Positions 18,544-26,866 of a stretch of DNA of 64,000 nucleotides are shown one piece after another (positions within the stretch are counted from its first letter, which is position 1; the number at the start of each line of letters is the position of its first letter). Origin of the DNA: DSFO01 sp041640715 (GTDB lineage: Archaea > Thermoproteota > Thermoprotei > Gearchaeales > Gearchaeaceae). Location: contig JBEPZU010000004.1 of NCBI GenBank assembly GCA_041640715.1, positions 28,551 to 92,550 of the forward strand, read 5' to 3'. Below the pieces are notes generated by a model, which had not been told where the DNA came from, made no database searches, and saw only the letters and a list, made by a program, of their open reading frames with translations. The position numbers and the translations under genes are program-made.

Positions 18544-19659
18544 TTGAGGATCTGTTTTATCACTAGCGAATTGTTCATAGGCAAGAGACGAGGCGGCTAT
18601 GGCAAGTTAGTTAGGATTGTGGGAAGAGAGCTTGTAAAACGAGGTTTCAATGTTTCCGTAATCTGTTGGAGCGAGCCTGGAAGCAAGCTTATTACTGAAT
18701 TAGATGGAATGGAGATACTCAGCTATCCTTATACTCTTACTACACGTTCCCCACTCAAGCACATAATTGATTATACTAAAATCATTCCATTAATCAAAAG
18801 TGTAAATGCTGATGTATACATCTCGATTGACTGCATGGTTGAAACTTATATTGCACAGAAGATCATGCCGAATAGAAAGCATGTGATATGGGTTCAAGAT
18901 CCCTTTGACTGGAGGGATTATGAACTTCTAGGCTCCATAGACCCGAATTATAAAATTAGTCGATTGAGATTCTGGGTTAACACTAAGCTTTATAGCATAA
19001 CATACAAGAAAACAGACCTGATTCTGACTCAAGCAAAACACTATATACCAAAGATAGCCAAACTTTATGGTGTAAATCCAGATAGAGTAATATACTTGCC
19101 TAATCCTGTCGAGTATATACCTGATGAAGACTCACTAGCCAAGTCTAGAGAGCCTATTGTGTGCTTTTTAGGACGCATGGATCCCCAGAAGAGGTACTGG
19201 CTATTCTTTAAGTTGGCAAGGGAGTTTCCAAGCATCAAGTTCATAGCCATTGGCAGACCGAGCCTACTTTACGAAGAATTGTACAAGCAGGTCGTGAGAA
19301 AACATCAAGGGCTTGAAAACCTCAAGATCCTCGGCTTCGTCGATGAAAGAAAAAAGTCTGAAATATTAGCTAAAAGTTGGATCCTATGTTTGCCGAGCAT
19401 ACGAGAAGGACTCCCATTAGCTTTCCTAGAGGCTTTAGCACATAAGTGTGCACTATTAAGTACAGTAAATCCAGATAATTTAACTAGAAGATTCGGATAT
19501 TATGTAAAAGATAGCAGTCTTAACGAAGGACTAAATAAACTATTAGACAATGATACATGGAGAGGAAAAGGAGAGGATGGCTATGCATATGTTCTCAAGA
19601 TGCATCCATTAAATAAAATCATGGGCGAGCTTATCAAGGAATTAGAGCTACTGCATTAA
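18544..19659 (+). CDS. Glycosyltransferase, GT4 family
   Basis: A 371-aa GT-B enzyme with TTG start (L/M-R-I-C-F-I-T-S-E). Acceptor domain: GKRRGGYGKLVRIVGREL, with the R-G-G-Y-G loop. Donor domain: IVCFLGRMDPQKRYWLFF, KILGFVDERKKSEIL and the E-x7-E signature in LPSIREGLPLAFLEALAHKC. No membrane segment. It starts 3 bp before the next gene's leader, and only 3 bp separate its stop from the FkbM gene, so the two are co-transcribed. Confidence 0.88.
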   Translation: MRICFITSELFIGKRRGGYGKLVRIVGRELVKRGFNVSVICWSEPGSKLITELDGMEILSYPYTLTTRSPLKHIIDYTKIIPLIKSVNADVYISIDCMVETYIAQKIMPNRKHVIWVQDPFDWRDYELLGSIDPNYKISRLRFWVNTKLYSITYKKTDLILTQAKHYIPKIAKLYGVNPDRVIYLPNPVEYIPDEDSLAKSREPIVCFLGRMDPQKRYWLFFKLAREFPSIKFIAIGRPSLLYEELYKQVVRKHQGLENLKILGFVDERKKSEILAKSWILCLPSIREGLPLAFLEALAHKCALLSTVNPDNLTRRFGYYVKDSSLNEGLNKLLDNDTWRGKGEDGYAYVLKMHPLNKIMGELIKELELLH

Positions 19660-19662
19660 TTT

Positions 19663-20751
19663 ATGAAGAAACTCCTTTTATATTCTATGGCATATCTGAG
19701 GTCAAAGATTTTGTCGCTTAGAGCTATAGTTTCAATGTTTTCAGGCTGGTATAACATTCTTCAAGTATTTTTCTTTGGTGGAAGAAGTAGCGTGATCCTG
19801 CATGACCGTCTAGGAAAAGAAATAAGGATAACTGTAGATAGACATAATGTAAATGCAGTCATTCAATTGGCAAGAAATCTCTATAGGTGTAGAAATTGGA
19901 ACTGGTGGCTTACGGATGATAGCATTAATCTAGCTTTAGCTAACAAATATATAAAGCCTTTTCAAATTAAAGCGCTATTAAATGATCCGACAGAGTTGCT
20001 ACGTTTTCATAATTTATGCGTGTTATCAAATTACCCTTTTAGTATCGAAAAGCAAGATGAAGAACACTACTTAATAAACGTAAATGGTCTAAAATGGTCT
20101 ATAAGGGAGAAAGTAGGTGAAGATATAACTGAAGGACCTTTACTTCCCTATGTTCATGAGTCATATGAATATCGACGTTGGTTCTCTAATATCATCAAAC
20201 CCGGTGATATTTTCGTAGATGTCGGAGCATTTATTGGGGGCTATAGTGTTAGAGCATGTAAATTAGGAGCTATGACAATTGCAATAGAGCCTGATAAAGA
20301 AAACTTCATGATTTTAAGTAAGAATTTGGAGATGAACAATTGCATAAATGTTCATCTATTAAATGTAGCTTTAGGCAGCGAGCCTGGTATTCTTCCCCTT
20401 TATGCACCTGATGATGAATACATGTCTCAAAACTTCAGCTTAGCTAAAAAAGGAAAATTGAGGAGTTACGTCAAAGTCGTACGGCTAGATGATGTATTAA
20501 TGTCTATGTTGAGTACCAATGAGAATGTGAAGCTTATAAAGATCGACGTAGAAGGATTTGAACTTGAAGTATTAAAGGGCATGGAAAATACATTGAAGAA
20601 AACTTCCTATGTCATGATCGAGGTTACTCCTATCACCAAGCGTAAGGTTTGCACTATGCTACTAAGCAAAGGTTTTAAACTTATCGATTCATGTAAACAT
20701 TCTAGATATCCTATCACTTGGCAAAATTTGCTTTTTAAGGCTACATTGTAA
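19663..20751 (+). CDS. FkbM family methyltransferase
   Basis: A 362-aa protein with a class I SAM domain in its second half: DIFVDVGAFIGGYSVRACKL (motif I), T-I-A-I-E-P-D (acidic end of strand 2), NVALGSEPGILPLY, and the FkbM hallmark LIKIDVEGFELEVLKGM followed by YVMIEVTP. The first about 160 residues are a family-specific extension, and no membrane segment is clear. FkbM enzymes O-methylate hydroxyls on polyketides and sugars; in this locus a sugar O-methylation is likely. Remnants of two related genes lie nearby (17454 and 24031). Confidence 0.88.
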   Translation: MKKLLLYSMAYLRSKILSLRAIVSMFSGWYNILQVFFFGGRSSVILHDRLGKEIRITVDRHNVNAVIQLARNLYRCRNWNWWLTDDSINLALANKYIKPFQIKALLNDPTELLRFHNLCVLSNYPFSIEKQDEEHYLINVNGLKWSIREKVGEDITEGPLLPYVHESYEYRRWFSNIIKPGDIFVDVGAFIGGYSVRACKLGAMTIAIEPDKENFMILSKNLEMNNCINVHLLNVALGSEPGILPLYAPDDEYMSQNFSLAKKGKLRSYVKVVRLDDVLMSMLSTNENVKLIKIDVEGFELEVLKGMENTLKKTSYVMIEVTPITKRKVCTMLLSKGFKLIDSCKHSRYPITWQNLLFKATL

Positions 20752-20802
20752 CATAGAAGTTTCAATGATGAAGAACTGGCTTATAGACAAAAGTTGAACT
20801 TT

Positions 20803-21173
20803 ATGGCCGCACCGTTAAGACGCCTTTCAGAGATATTAAGATTTTATCTTAGCGCTAAGACAAGAAATTAAAGCCGATTGCTCTTTTTCTATATAACATA
20901 TGAATGCAACCTAAGATGCAAGCATTGCAATTTGTGGTTAGATCACGACCATGAAAGTGAGATGGATCATGAACAGATTAGGAAACCCTTTATTGAACTT
21001 GTAAAGACTGGAGTCAAAGAAATCACCACACGTATATATCCATGTGGCATGTGGTTGAATCGGTAGAGCACATTGATGATACTGTACTAATGAATGGTAT
21101 TTCTGAAAGGTTAAGAGGGAGGGAAAATAGCGAGCTACTGGGATGTTTTGGATGTTATGGACAGACAATATAA
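20803..21173 (+). pseudogene. Decayed radical SAM protein
   Basis: The frame from ATG 20803 reads APLRRLSEILRFYLSAKTRN, hits TAA at 20869, then continues in the same frame as LLFFYITYECNLRCKHCNLW, with the C-x3-C-x2-C cluster ligand motif (C-N-L-R-C-K-H-C) of radical SAM enzymes. After about 50 more residues the TIM-barrel core is missing. A short out-of-frame piece, R-G-R-E-N-S-E-L-L-G-C-F-G-C-Y, resembles the SPASM-type C-terminal cysteines. So both ends survive and the middle is deleted. The remaining bases to 21260 show nothing else. Confidence 0.82.
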
Positions 21174-21260
21174 CCATGGAAACCATGTACCAGAATCAAT
21201 AACTCTCTGTTAAGAATACCAGGAAATAAAAGAATAGTTAAATTAAAGCGTAAAGCGTGC

Positions 21261-22004
21261 ATGTCCAAAAATTCCATATCCTCTGAGGAAGAATTCTTAG
21301 AGAAATTGAAAGGAAAGCTAATTATTTTCTTAGGTCCTGTTGGTGTAGGTAAGTCTACCGTAATTGACGTTTTAACTTCCTACATGCTGAGATCTGTTAA
21401 TGCTAGAATTCATAGAACCTTTATTAAGTCTTTCCATGGATTAAGCTATGCGTTGTGGGTTTTTATAGCTAAGTTGCTTGGATTACCTAGGGATTATGCT
21501 CCTTGGTACTCCGTGCCGATGCGAGGTTATGTCGACGTTGCAAGGATTTTATCTCTCCTTTCAGCTAGCATAGATGCCCTTGTAAACATGCCACTTAAAA
21601 TACTCATTATTAAAATGCTTAAATTAATGGGCTATACTGTCATTTCAGAGGAGTATCTACATTCAACGATTATTGACTACTTATATACCTATGCACACTT
21701 AAATATTAAGTCTAGACTATACACGATTCTTCCTCTCATCATACTCTATTCCTTAGCCCTTAAGCATAAGCCAGACATCGCTATAATCTTAGATTCCAGT
21801 ATGGATGAGGTCATGAAGAGGTGGACTGTTAGAGGTTATGGTGATCCCCAATTAAAGTATATTAAGATGCAGAACCTGTTGATTAGAAGGTTGCTTAAAG
21901 GGAGCTTTCCAACCCTTAATGCGTATGTGATTGATACGAGTAACATGAGTGTTAGGGAAACTGTCTCAAAAGTCATTAAGATTCTTCAGTTAGAGGTGGA
22001 TTAG
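21261..22004 (+). CDS. Thymidylate-kinase-like P-loop protein
   Basis: A 247-aa P-loop NTPase. Walker A is LGPVGVGKSTVIDVL at about residues 21-35. A late basic stretch KRWTVRGYGDPQLKY sits where the dTMP kinase lid would be, and IAIILDSSMDEVMKRW matches the strand and helix preceding it. It is too divergent to be the housekeeping Tmk, with an inserted hydrophobic middle (about 150-175). A second member lies at 29450. In archaeal glycan loci such kinases are recurrent, and phosphorylation of a lipid or sugar intermediate is possible. The 4-bp spacing to the next gene indicates co-transcription. Confidence 0.7.
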   Translation: MSKNSISSEEEFLEKLKGKLIIFLGPVGVGKSTVIDVLTSYMLRSVNARIHRTFIKSFHGLSYALWVFIAKLLGLPRDYAPWYSVPMRGYVDVARILSLLSASIDALVNMPLKILIIKMLKLMGYTVISEEYLHSTIIDYLYTYAHLNIKSRLYTILPLIILYSLALKHKPDIAIILDSSMDEVMKRWTVRGYGDPQLKYIKMQNLLIRRLLKGSFPTLNAYVIDTSNMSVRETVSKVIKILQLEVD

Positions 22005-22007
22005 TCC

Positions 22008-22883
22008 TTGGCATCTCTCTTAAGAAAGCCCGATGTGAAAGGATTCGCTATCTCCCTTAGAAGACATGTTAGTGGAACAATATATGATGTTATCATCAGG
22101 TATTTCATGACCTCCTTCCTGATGACATATTGGGCTAAGGGTTTATCTAAATGGCTTATCCTCTTTAGGGATCTTCTTCAAGCGAAGAGCTTCTTACTTA
22201 TAGTTCTTGATGATGCCCGTTACGATGTATTTAAGGCACTTTTCTCAAGGTATTTGAGCGGTACATTACGTAAAGTAGTTGTACCTCCACCTCACACTTA
22301 CGGTTGGATACCCAAGGCCTTCTCCTTACCCGAGTTTAAGCATATAAGAATATTCTATGGTAGCTTAGGTATCAGAACTCATGACATCAAGATCAAGGAT
22401 TTCGTACCTGATGGTAAAGATGTTGAGGTACATGTTGTAAAGCCTAAGATGTTTAGTAATTTAAAGACAGTCTTGCCTAGCGAGATTAACGATGTAATTA
22501 GAAGAGTTGGTTTAAGAGGAAGAGATATTATATGGTACACTCAGCCACACTTCCCTTGGGTTTGCGATCCAGAACTATCGCTAATGCTAATGCATGAAGC
22601 CCTCATCCATGATTATCTACCTCCAGACATCATTAGGCACACTTTGAAGAAACGTAGCATTAGCAGAGAACGTATCCTGAAAGCTTATTTCTGCAATATG
22701 GAGTTAGCCTTAAAGGGTGTTAAGGAATTACTTGAATATGTTTGCATATTAGGGTTAAAGTACGAGAGGATTGTAGTTACATCAGATCATGGAGAGATGC
22801 TTGGTGAGTTCGGTTTATACTTACACCAAGAGTACAACTTACCACAATTAACCATAGTTCCGTGGCTTGAGGTTAGAATATAG
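22008..22883 (+). CDS. Alkaline-phosphatase/sulfatase superfamily-like protein
   Basis: A 291-aa protein with TTG start. FLLIVLDDARYDVF (about 62-75) resembles the first metal-binding strand of sulfatases and phosphopentomutase-type enzymes (I-x-x-D-x-x-R-x-D), and IVVTSDHGEMLGE near the C-terminus is the hallmark D-H-G-E metal motif. The central region lacks the classic C/S-x-P-x-R sulfatase loop; HTYGWIPKAF may supply the nucleophile threonine. No signal peptide, so a cytoplasmic phospho-transfer role is more likely than extracellular desulfation. It is coupled to the kinase upstream (3 bp) and the pyruvyl transferase downstream (4 bp). Confidence 0.68.
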   Translation: MASLLRKPDVKGFAISLRRHVSGTIYDVIIRYFMTSFLMTYWAKGLSKWLILFRDLLQAKSFLLIVLDDARYDVFKALFSRYLSGTLRKVVVPPPHTYGWIPKAFSLPEFKHIRIFYGSLGIRTHDIKIKDFVPDGKDVEVHVVKPKMFSNLKTVLPSEINDVIRRVGLRGRDIIWYTQPHFPWVCDPELSLMLMHEALIHDYLPPDIIRHTLKKRSISRERILKAYFCNMELALKGVKELLEYVCILGLKYERIVVTSDHGEMLGEFGLYLHQEYNLPQLTIVPWLEVRI

Positions 22884-22887
22884 AAAG

Positions 22888-23952
22888 ATGAATGCATTAA
22901 TACATGGCTACTTTGGCATGGGTAATGTTGGTGACGAAGCTATTCTAAGTGCATTAATCGAGGAGTTAAGGTCTAGGGATATTGAGCCCATTGTTCTTTC
23001 AGCAGATCCTGGCCGAACAGCTAGATTGCATGGGGTCCAATCTTGTCGTGAAAAAATTCTTTCTCTAAGATTTTGGAGATATTTCCTCAAATCTTCCACG
23101 CTTATATTCGCTGGCGGAGGAAGGTATGGCAAGAGTACTCTAAGGAGGATGTGCATACTAGCCCTGCTAGCTAAAGTAATGGGTAAAAAGGCTGAATTCA
23201 GAGCACAAGGCATATATCCCTATGAGTGGAGCGGCTTACCAATAATTACTGATACGCCAAAGCCATTCGACAGCCTCACTAGGTTATTTATTAAATTAAC
23301 GTTCACGATCGCTGATAAGGTAACAGTAAGAGATGAGTTCTCAAGGCAGGTGCTATCACTATGCGGAGTATTAAGAAATGTTGAAATAGAGGACGATCTT
23401 GCGTTCACATTAAAGCCTATCTACGAGAAATCATTGCACATTCTTTCTAAGCATGGCGTAAGCTTAGATCATAAACCATTGATAGGTGTGAATCTCCGCA
23501 CTTTACATCCAAAAATCAGACATAAACTTGTTGACGTGATGTCTGAATTTCTCAATTGGTTAGCATCATCGGGTGCAGAATTGGTCTTCGTGCCATTTGG
23601 CTACGGGAGCAGACCGGAGAGGTTCTTTGATGATGATCTAATCATAGCCAAAGAACTTAAGAAGCGTATGAGGAATGCAGAAAGACTGAAGGTCATCGAT
23701 AATGAATATAAGCCTCAAGAAATCATGGGTTTTTTTAGGTTCTTTAACCTATTTGTAGGTATGAGATTCCATTCAATAATCTTCTCAATAATGATGGAAG
23801 TCCCCACAATAGCGATGATTTATGACACAAAGACAATGGAGCTTTTAAAGAGTAAAGAAGTTAATCGCTGTATTCCAGTCAAAATAGATGAGCTAAATAT
23901 AGATGTGTTAAAGAATGCTACTAGAATTCTCTTAAGTTCAAAGCATGAATGA
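22888..23952 (+). CDS. Polysaccharide pyruvyl transferase (CsaB-like)
   Basis: A 354-aa protein starting with NALIHGYFGMGNVGDEAIL, the defining N-terminus of the family, followed by LIFAGGGRYGK and, late, LFVGMRFHSIIFSIMMEVP, the conserved G-M-R-x-H motif. These enzymes add a ketal-linked pyruvate from phosphoenolpyruvate to hexose or N-acetylhexosamine, giving negative charge to surface polymers; CsaB pyruvylation anchors S-layer proteins in bacteria. I start it at ATG 22888, where homology begins, not the TTG at 22867. It lies 4 bp after the preceding gene. Confidence 0.92.
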   Translation: MNALIHGYFGMGNVGDEAILSALIEELRSRDIEPIVLSADPGRTARLHGVQSCREKILSLRFWRYFLKSSTLIFAGGGRYGKSTLRRMCILALLAKVMGKKAEFRAQGIYPYEWSGLPIITDTPKPFDSLTRLFIKLTFTIADKVTVRDEFSRQVLSLCGVLRNVEIEDDLAFTLKPIYEKSLHILSKHGVSLDHKPLIGVNLRTLHPKIRHKLVDVMSEFLNWLASSGAELVFVPFGYGSRPERFFDDDLIIAKELKKRMRNAERLKVIDNEYKPQEIMGFFRFFNLFVGMRFHSIIFSIMMEVPTIAMIYDTKTMELLKSKEVNRCIPVKIDELNIDVLKNATRILLSSKHE

Positions 23953-24030
23953 TGGACGCACATGAAGCTAGTACGTTAAACCCAACAAGAGAATGACATC
24001 CACCCAATAAGTGCTTTACTCGAGGAGAAG

Positions 24031-24515
24031 GTGCAAGTTCTCAGAAAGATTTTCAAGCTGTGGCTAAGCTTAGACATAATTAGTATCCTCATAAAATTTC
24101 TGACCAGCGTTTACATCCCTTTAAGGCTAGGTTACCTTATAATAGGCAATACATCTGGCCGCCACTCGATAAAGAAAGAAATGCAAGATATCCTTTCTCC
24201 ACATAGATACGTAGAGGTAGAGGTTAAGACCCTAGATCAGTTAATGGATGAGCTTAAGCTAAGCAGGGTAAGCTTCATAAAGATAGATGCAGAAGGCGCT
24301 GAGTTATACTCAAAGGTGACAAGAGGCTACTGAGAGAGAACAACGTATTCCTAGCAATAACCACCTACCATATTCCAACAGAGATTTATTAGCTCTCTAG
24401 ATACTTACTAAGAAATGGTTTTAGGGTATTCACATTAGCACGTAAGTACGTATACGTTTTTAAACCGAGCATATCGTCACCATTTTCTATTTTCGAACAA
24501 TTTTGGAATTCTTAG
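24031..24515 (+). pseudogene. Decayed FkbM-type methyltransferase
   Basis: The GTG-initiated frame gives a hydrophobic N-terminal segment, then VEVEVKTLDQLMDEL and SFIKIDAEGAELYSKV, the FkbM strand-5 hallmark. It stops at 24331. A shifted frame continues L-L-R-E-N-N-V-F-L-A-I-T-T-Y-H, an in-frame TAG, then R-Y-L-L-R-N-G-F-R-V-F-T-L, the normal C-terminus. The SAM-binding loop region, normally about 100 residues before the hallmark, is deleted. The flanks 23953-24030 and 24516-24567 hold nothing else visible. Confidence 0.83.
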
Positions 24516-24567
24516 ATTCATAGGAAATTATGTTTGAAGCTTAATAATTAACAAAACTTTATATGGT

Positions 24568-25326
24568 ATGCTTAACCTGCATTCGATGAAACCCTTATAT
24601 AATATTTACCGGTATCTTGTTATTTCTAGACTTGCTGAGCGAAGGCTTAGAAGAGCTATCGCTAATAGTATTGAGGATATTGTTAATGTTGCCTTTAGCT
24701 TTAAGTATAGGGACCCAATTGCTAGTTCGATCATTAGACGAGAAGTAGCTATTGACATTAAGCCCATGCAAATATATGATGAGATCTTTGGGCTCGCAAG
24801 AATAGTGGCCTCTCTGAAGCCAAGAACTATCCTTGAAATTGGCACCTCAAAAGGTGGTACTCTTTTCATTTGGTGCAGATTGGCTAGCGATGATGCAACC
24901 ATAATCAGCGTTGATCTACCTGGAGGAGAGTTTGGCGGCGGTTATCCTAGGTGGAGGATTCCTCTCTTTAATTCATTCATAAAGAGAGAGCAAAAGCTTC
25001 ACTTGATAAGAAAGGATTCTCACAAGCTCAGTACACTTAAAATGGTCAAGGAGATTTTGGGCGAGAAAAAGCTCGATTTTCTCTTCATTGATGGCGATCA
25101 TACCTATGAAGGTGTTAAGAAGGATTTTGAAATGTACTCTCCGCTAGTTAGAAAAGAGGGAATTATTGCATTTCATGATATAGTTCCTCACGACAAAGAT
25201 CATGATCCAAAAAGGATTGTAGGCGTCCCTGAATTTTGGAGTTGGATTAAAAGGCATTATAGATACATAGAAATAGTAAAAGATAGATATCAGGGTTGGG
25301 CGGGGATAGGAGTTCTTTATGTGTAA
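24568..25326 (+). CDS. Class I SAM methyltransferase, CmcI/rhamnosyl O-methyltransferase type
   Basis: A 252-aa protein with motif I TILEIGTSKGGTLFIW (about 90-105), IISVDLPGGEFGGGYPRWR, a K-D-S-H strand-3 segment, and LDFLFIDGDHTYEGVKKDFEMY, the D-G-D-H-x-Y-E-G motif of the cephalosporin hydroxylase/CmcI-like and rhamnosyl O-methyltransferase family, which uses a metal near the sugar hydroxyl. IIAFHDIVPH closes the active site. Likely an O-methyltransferase for a glycan sugar. It stands alone between a methyltransferase remnant and a 527-bp non-coding stretch. Confidence 0.88.
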   Translation: MLNLHSMKPLYNIYRYLVISRLAERRLRRAIANSIEDIVNVAFSFKYRDPIASSIIRREVAIDIKPMQIYDEIFGLARIVASLKPRTILEIGTSKGGTLFIWCRLASDDATIISVDLPGGEFGGGYPRWRIPLFNSFIKREQKLHLIRKDSHKLSTLKMVKEILGEKKLDFLFIDGDHTYEGVKKDFEMYSPLVRKEGIIAFHDIVPHDKDHDPKRIVGVPEFWSWIKRHYRYIEIVKDRYQGWAGIGVLYV

Positions 25327-25853
25327 TACAAGCTTAATTGAATTTTTCATAGAATATAGTGGTCTAGGTCTTGTTCCTGCTCCGCCTTGTCGAATAATCC
25401 CTTTCATGAAGGAGTACAGTAATAGCGCTACGACAGTCATCTTAACAATAGGCGTATGATAGAAGGAGGAATGGTCCACTTAATCTTTGAGGTTAAGATC
25501 TTTAGCGAAATCTTTCTAATAAGAGGCATACCAGACAGTTCAGAGATAGCTTTCGTTCTTCTTCGCAAGATAATCGAGTATACTACTACCTAAATCAGTT
25601 TCTTAATCTACAGAATGTTATCTTAAATAAGGCAAGAAATCTAATCACAATACCCTTCACATGCGAAAGCTTGTCGCTGGGTTTGAAAAGTCAAAGAAAA
25701 TTGTTTAAGAAAACACTAAACAGATCGATAGAGGCGATTTTATTTATCATTATCCATTATACATGCTCATGTTCAATAACCTCCAAGAAATTAACTAAAG
25801 ATAGGAATATCTAAGATGCAATAGGTTTTTAATTGGCTCCACTTCTTACATCT
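25327..25853 (+). other. 527-bp non-coding stretch with protein-like fragments
   Basis: No intact gene. Two short open segments (45 codons near 25456-25593, and about 55 codons near 25643-25817 with S-L-G-L-K-S-Q-R-K-L-F-K-K-T and a hydrophobic end) read like residual protein, but neither has a family signature I trust. No RNA gene or repeat seen. Confidence 0.4.
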
Positions 25854-25960
25854 ATGATACTCTTAGTCACAAGTGGCTTAGGCTTCATAGGTAGCAACTC
25901 CACCAGAGACGTGTTCTCGACTCACGGAAATACCAAAGTTATCAATACAGATCAATATCC
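25854..25960 (+). pseudogene. Remnant of an NAD-dependent sugar-nucleotide epimerase/dehydratase
   Basis: ATG at 25854 opens MILLVTSGLGFIGSNSTRDV, followed by F-S-T-H-G-N-T-K-V-I-N-T-D. This is the Rossmann start of RmlB/GalE-type extended SDRs, G-x-x-G-x-x-G reading S-G-L-G-F-I-G, through the second strand and its acidic residue. Everything after about 35 codons is gone, because an intact RmlD-like gene begins at 25961. It suggests an RmlB-like gene was lost next to its pathway partner. Confidence 0.75.
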
Positions 25961-26866
25961 ATGAGAATTCTAATTACAGGTGCCAGTAGTCTTCCAGGAT
26001 ATAGAACCATGCTGGCCATGTTGAAGCAGGGGCATGAGGTAATCGCTACTTATTATACCCATGAGATACCTCTTACTGAAGATTCATCTTTGATTAAGAT
26101 AAGAGCTGACATCAAAGATTTTGAAGGACTTTCAAGCATTTTTGAAAAACATAAGCCAGAAGTTGTAATACATACAGCTGCATATGGTGATGTAGACGGA
26201 TGCGAGAAGAACCCTATCGCTGCGTATAAAATTAACGTAGAAGGGACTGTTAATGTAGTGAAATTGGCCAACAAGTACTCTAAATACATTCTATACCTAT
26301 CTACTGATTATGTATTTGATGGACTACGAGGGGAATATGAGGAATCAGAACCGCCAAAACCCTTGAATTACTATGGACTAACCAAGCTTTGTGGTGAAAT
26401 AGCGATCTTATCTTCTTCAATTGAACATGCTATTGTAAGAGCCAGTTCGATTTATGGGATTGGTCCAGGAAGGGAGAATTTTGCTAAATTCCTTATAAAG
26501 AAATTGAGTGCTAAAGAAAGAATCAAAGCATTAATAGACCAATATACCACACCAACACAAGCTTCACTTTTAGCAGAAGCCATCTCTGAAATAATAAAGA
26601 ATAAATATACCGGAATATTCCATGTAGTGGGTGAAAAAATGAGTAGATATGAGTTTGCACTACGTATTGCTGAAACTTTCGGTTTTGATAAAAATCTTAT
26701 CGATACTTCCAGAATAGAAGAGATGAAATGGTTCGCACCTAGACCGAGAGATTCAAGTCTTAAATGCGAACATACTAAAAGTATCCTTAAGTTAGACTTC
26801 CATTCAACTGAAAAAGCCTTCAATACTCTTAAAAAAGAATACGAAGAATCAAGGGGGATTATATGA
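25961..26866 (+). CDS. dTDP-4-dehydrorhamnose reductase-like SDR
   Basis: A 301-aa extended SDR of the RmlD type. Rossmann loop ILITGASSLPGYR at the N-terminus, VVIHTAAYGDVDGCEKNP (the RmlD-typical H-x-A-A-x-x-x-V-D-x-x-E-x-x-P pattern), YLSTDYVFDGLRGEY and the catalytic Y-x3-K in NYYGLTKLCGE. RmlD reduces dTDP-4-keto-L-rhamnose to dTDP-L-rhamnose with NADPH; archaeal relatives can act on other 4-keto sugars. It overlaps the next SDR by 4 bp (ATGA). RmlA, RmlB and RmlC are not in the window, except for a dead Rossmann fragment just upstream. Confidence 0.82.
   Translation: MRILITGASSLPGYRTMLAMLKQGHEVIATYYTHEIPLTEDSSLIKIRADIKDFEGLSSIFEKHKPEVVIHTAAYGDVDGCEKNPIAAYKINVEGTVNVVKLANKYSKYILYLSTDYVFDGLRGEYEESEPPKPLNYYGLTKLCGEIAILSSSIEHAIVRASSIYGIGPGRENFAKFLIKKLSAKERIKALIDQYTTPTQASLLAEAISEIIKNKYTGIFHVVGEKMSRYEFALRIAETFGFDKNLIDTSRIEEMKWFAPRPRDSSLKCEHTKSILKLDFHSTEKAFNTLKKEYEESRGII

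Noticed and set aside
22867..22887. TTG start of the pyruvyl transferase
   Set aside because: The conserved N-terminus begins at ATG 22888; the extra seven residues lie inside the previous gene.
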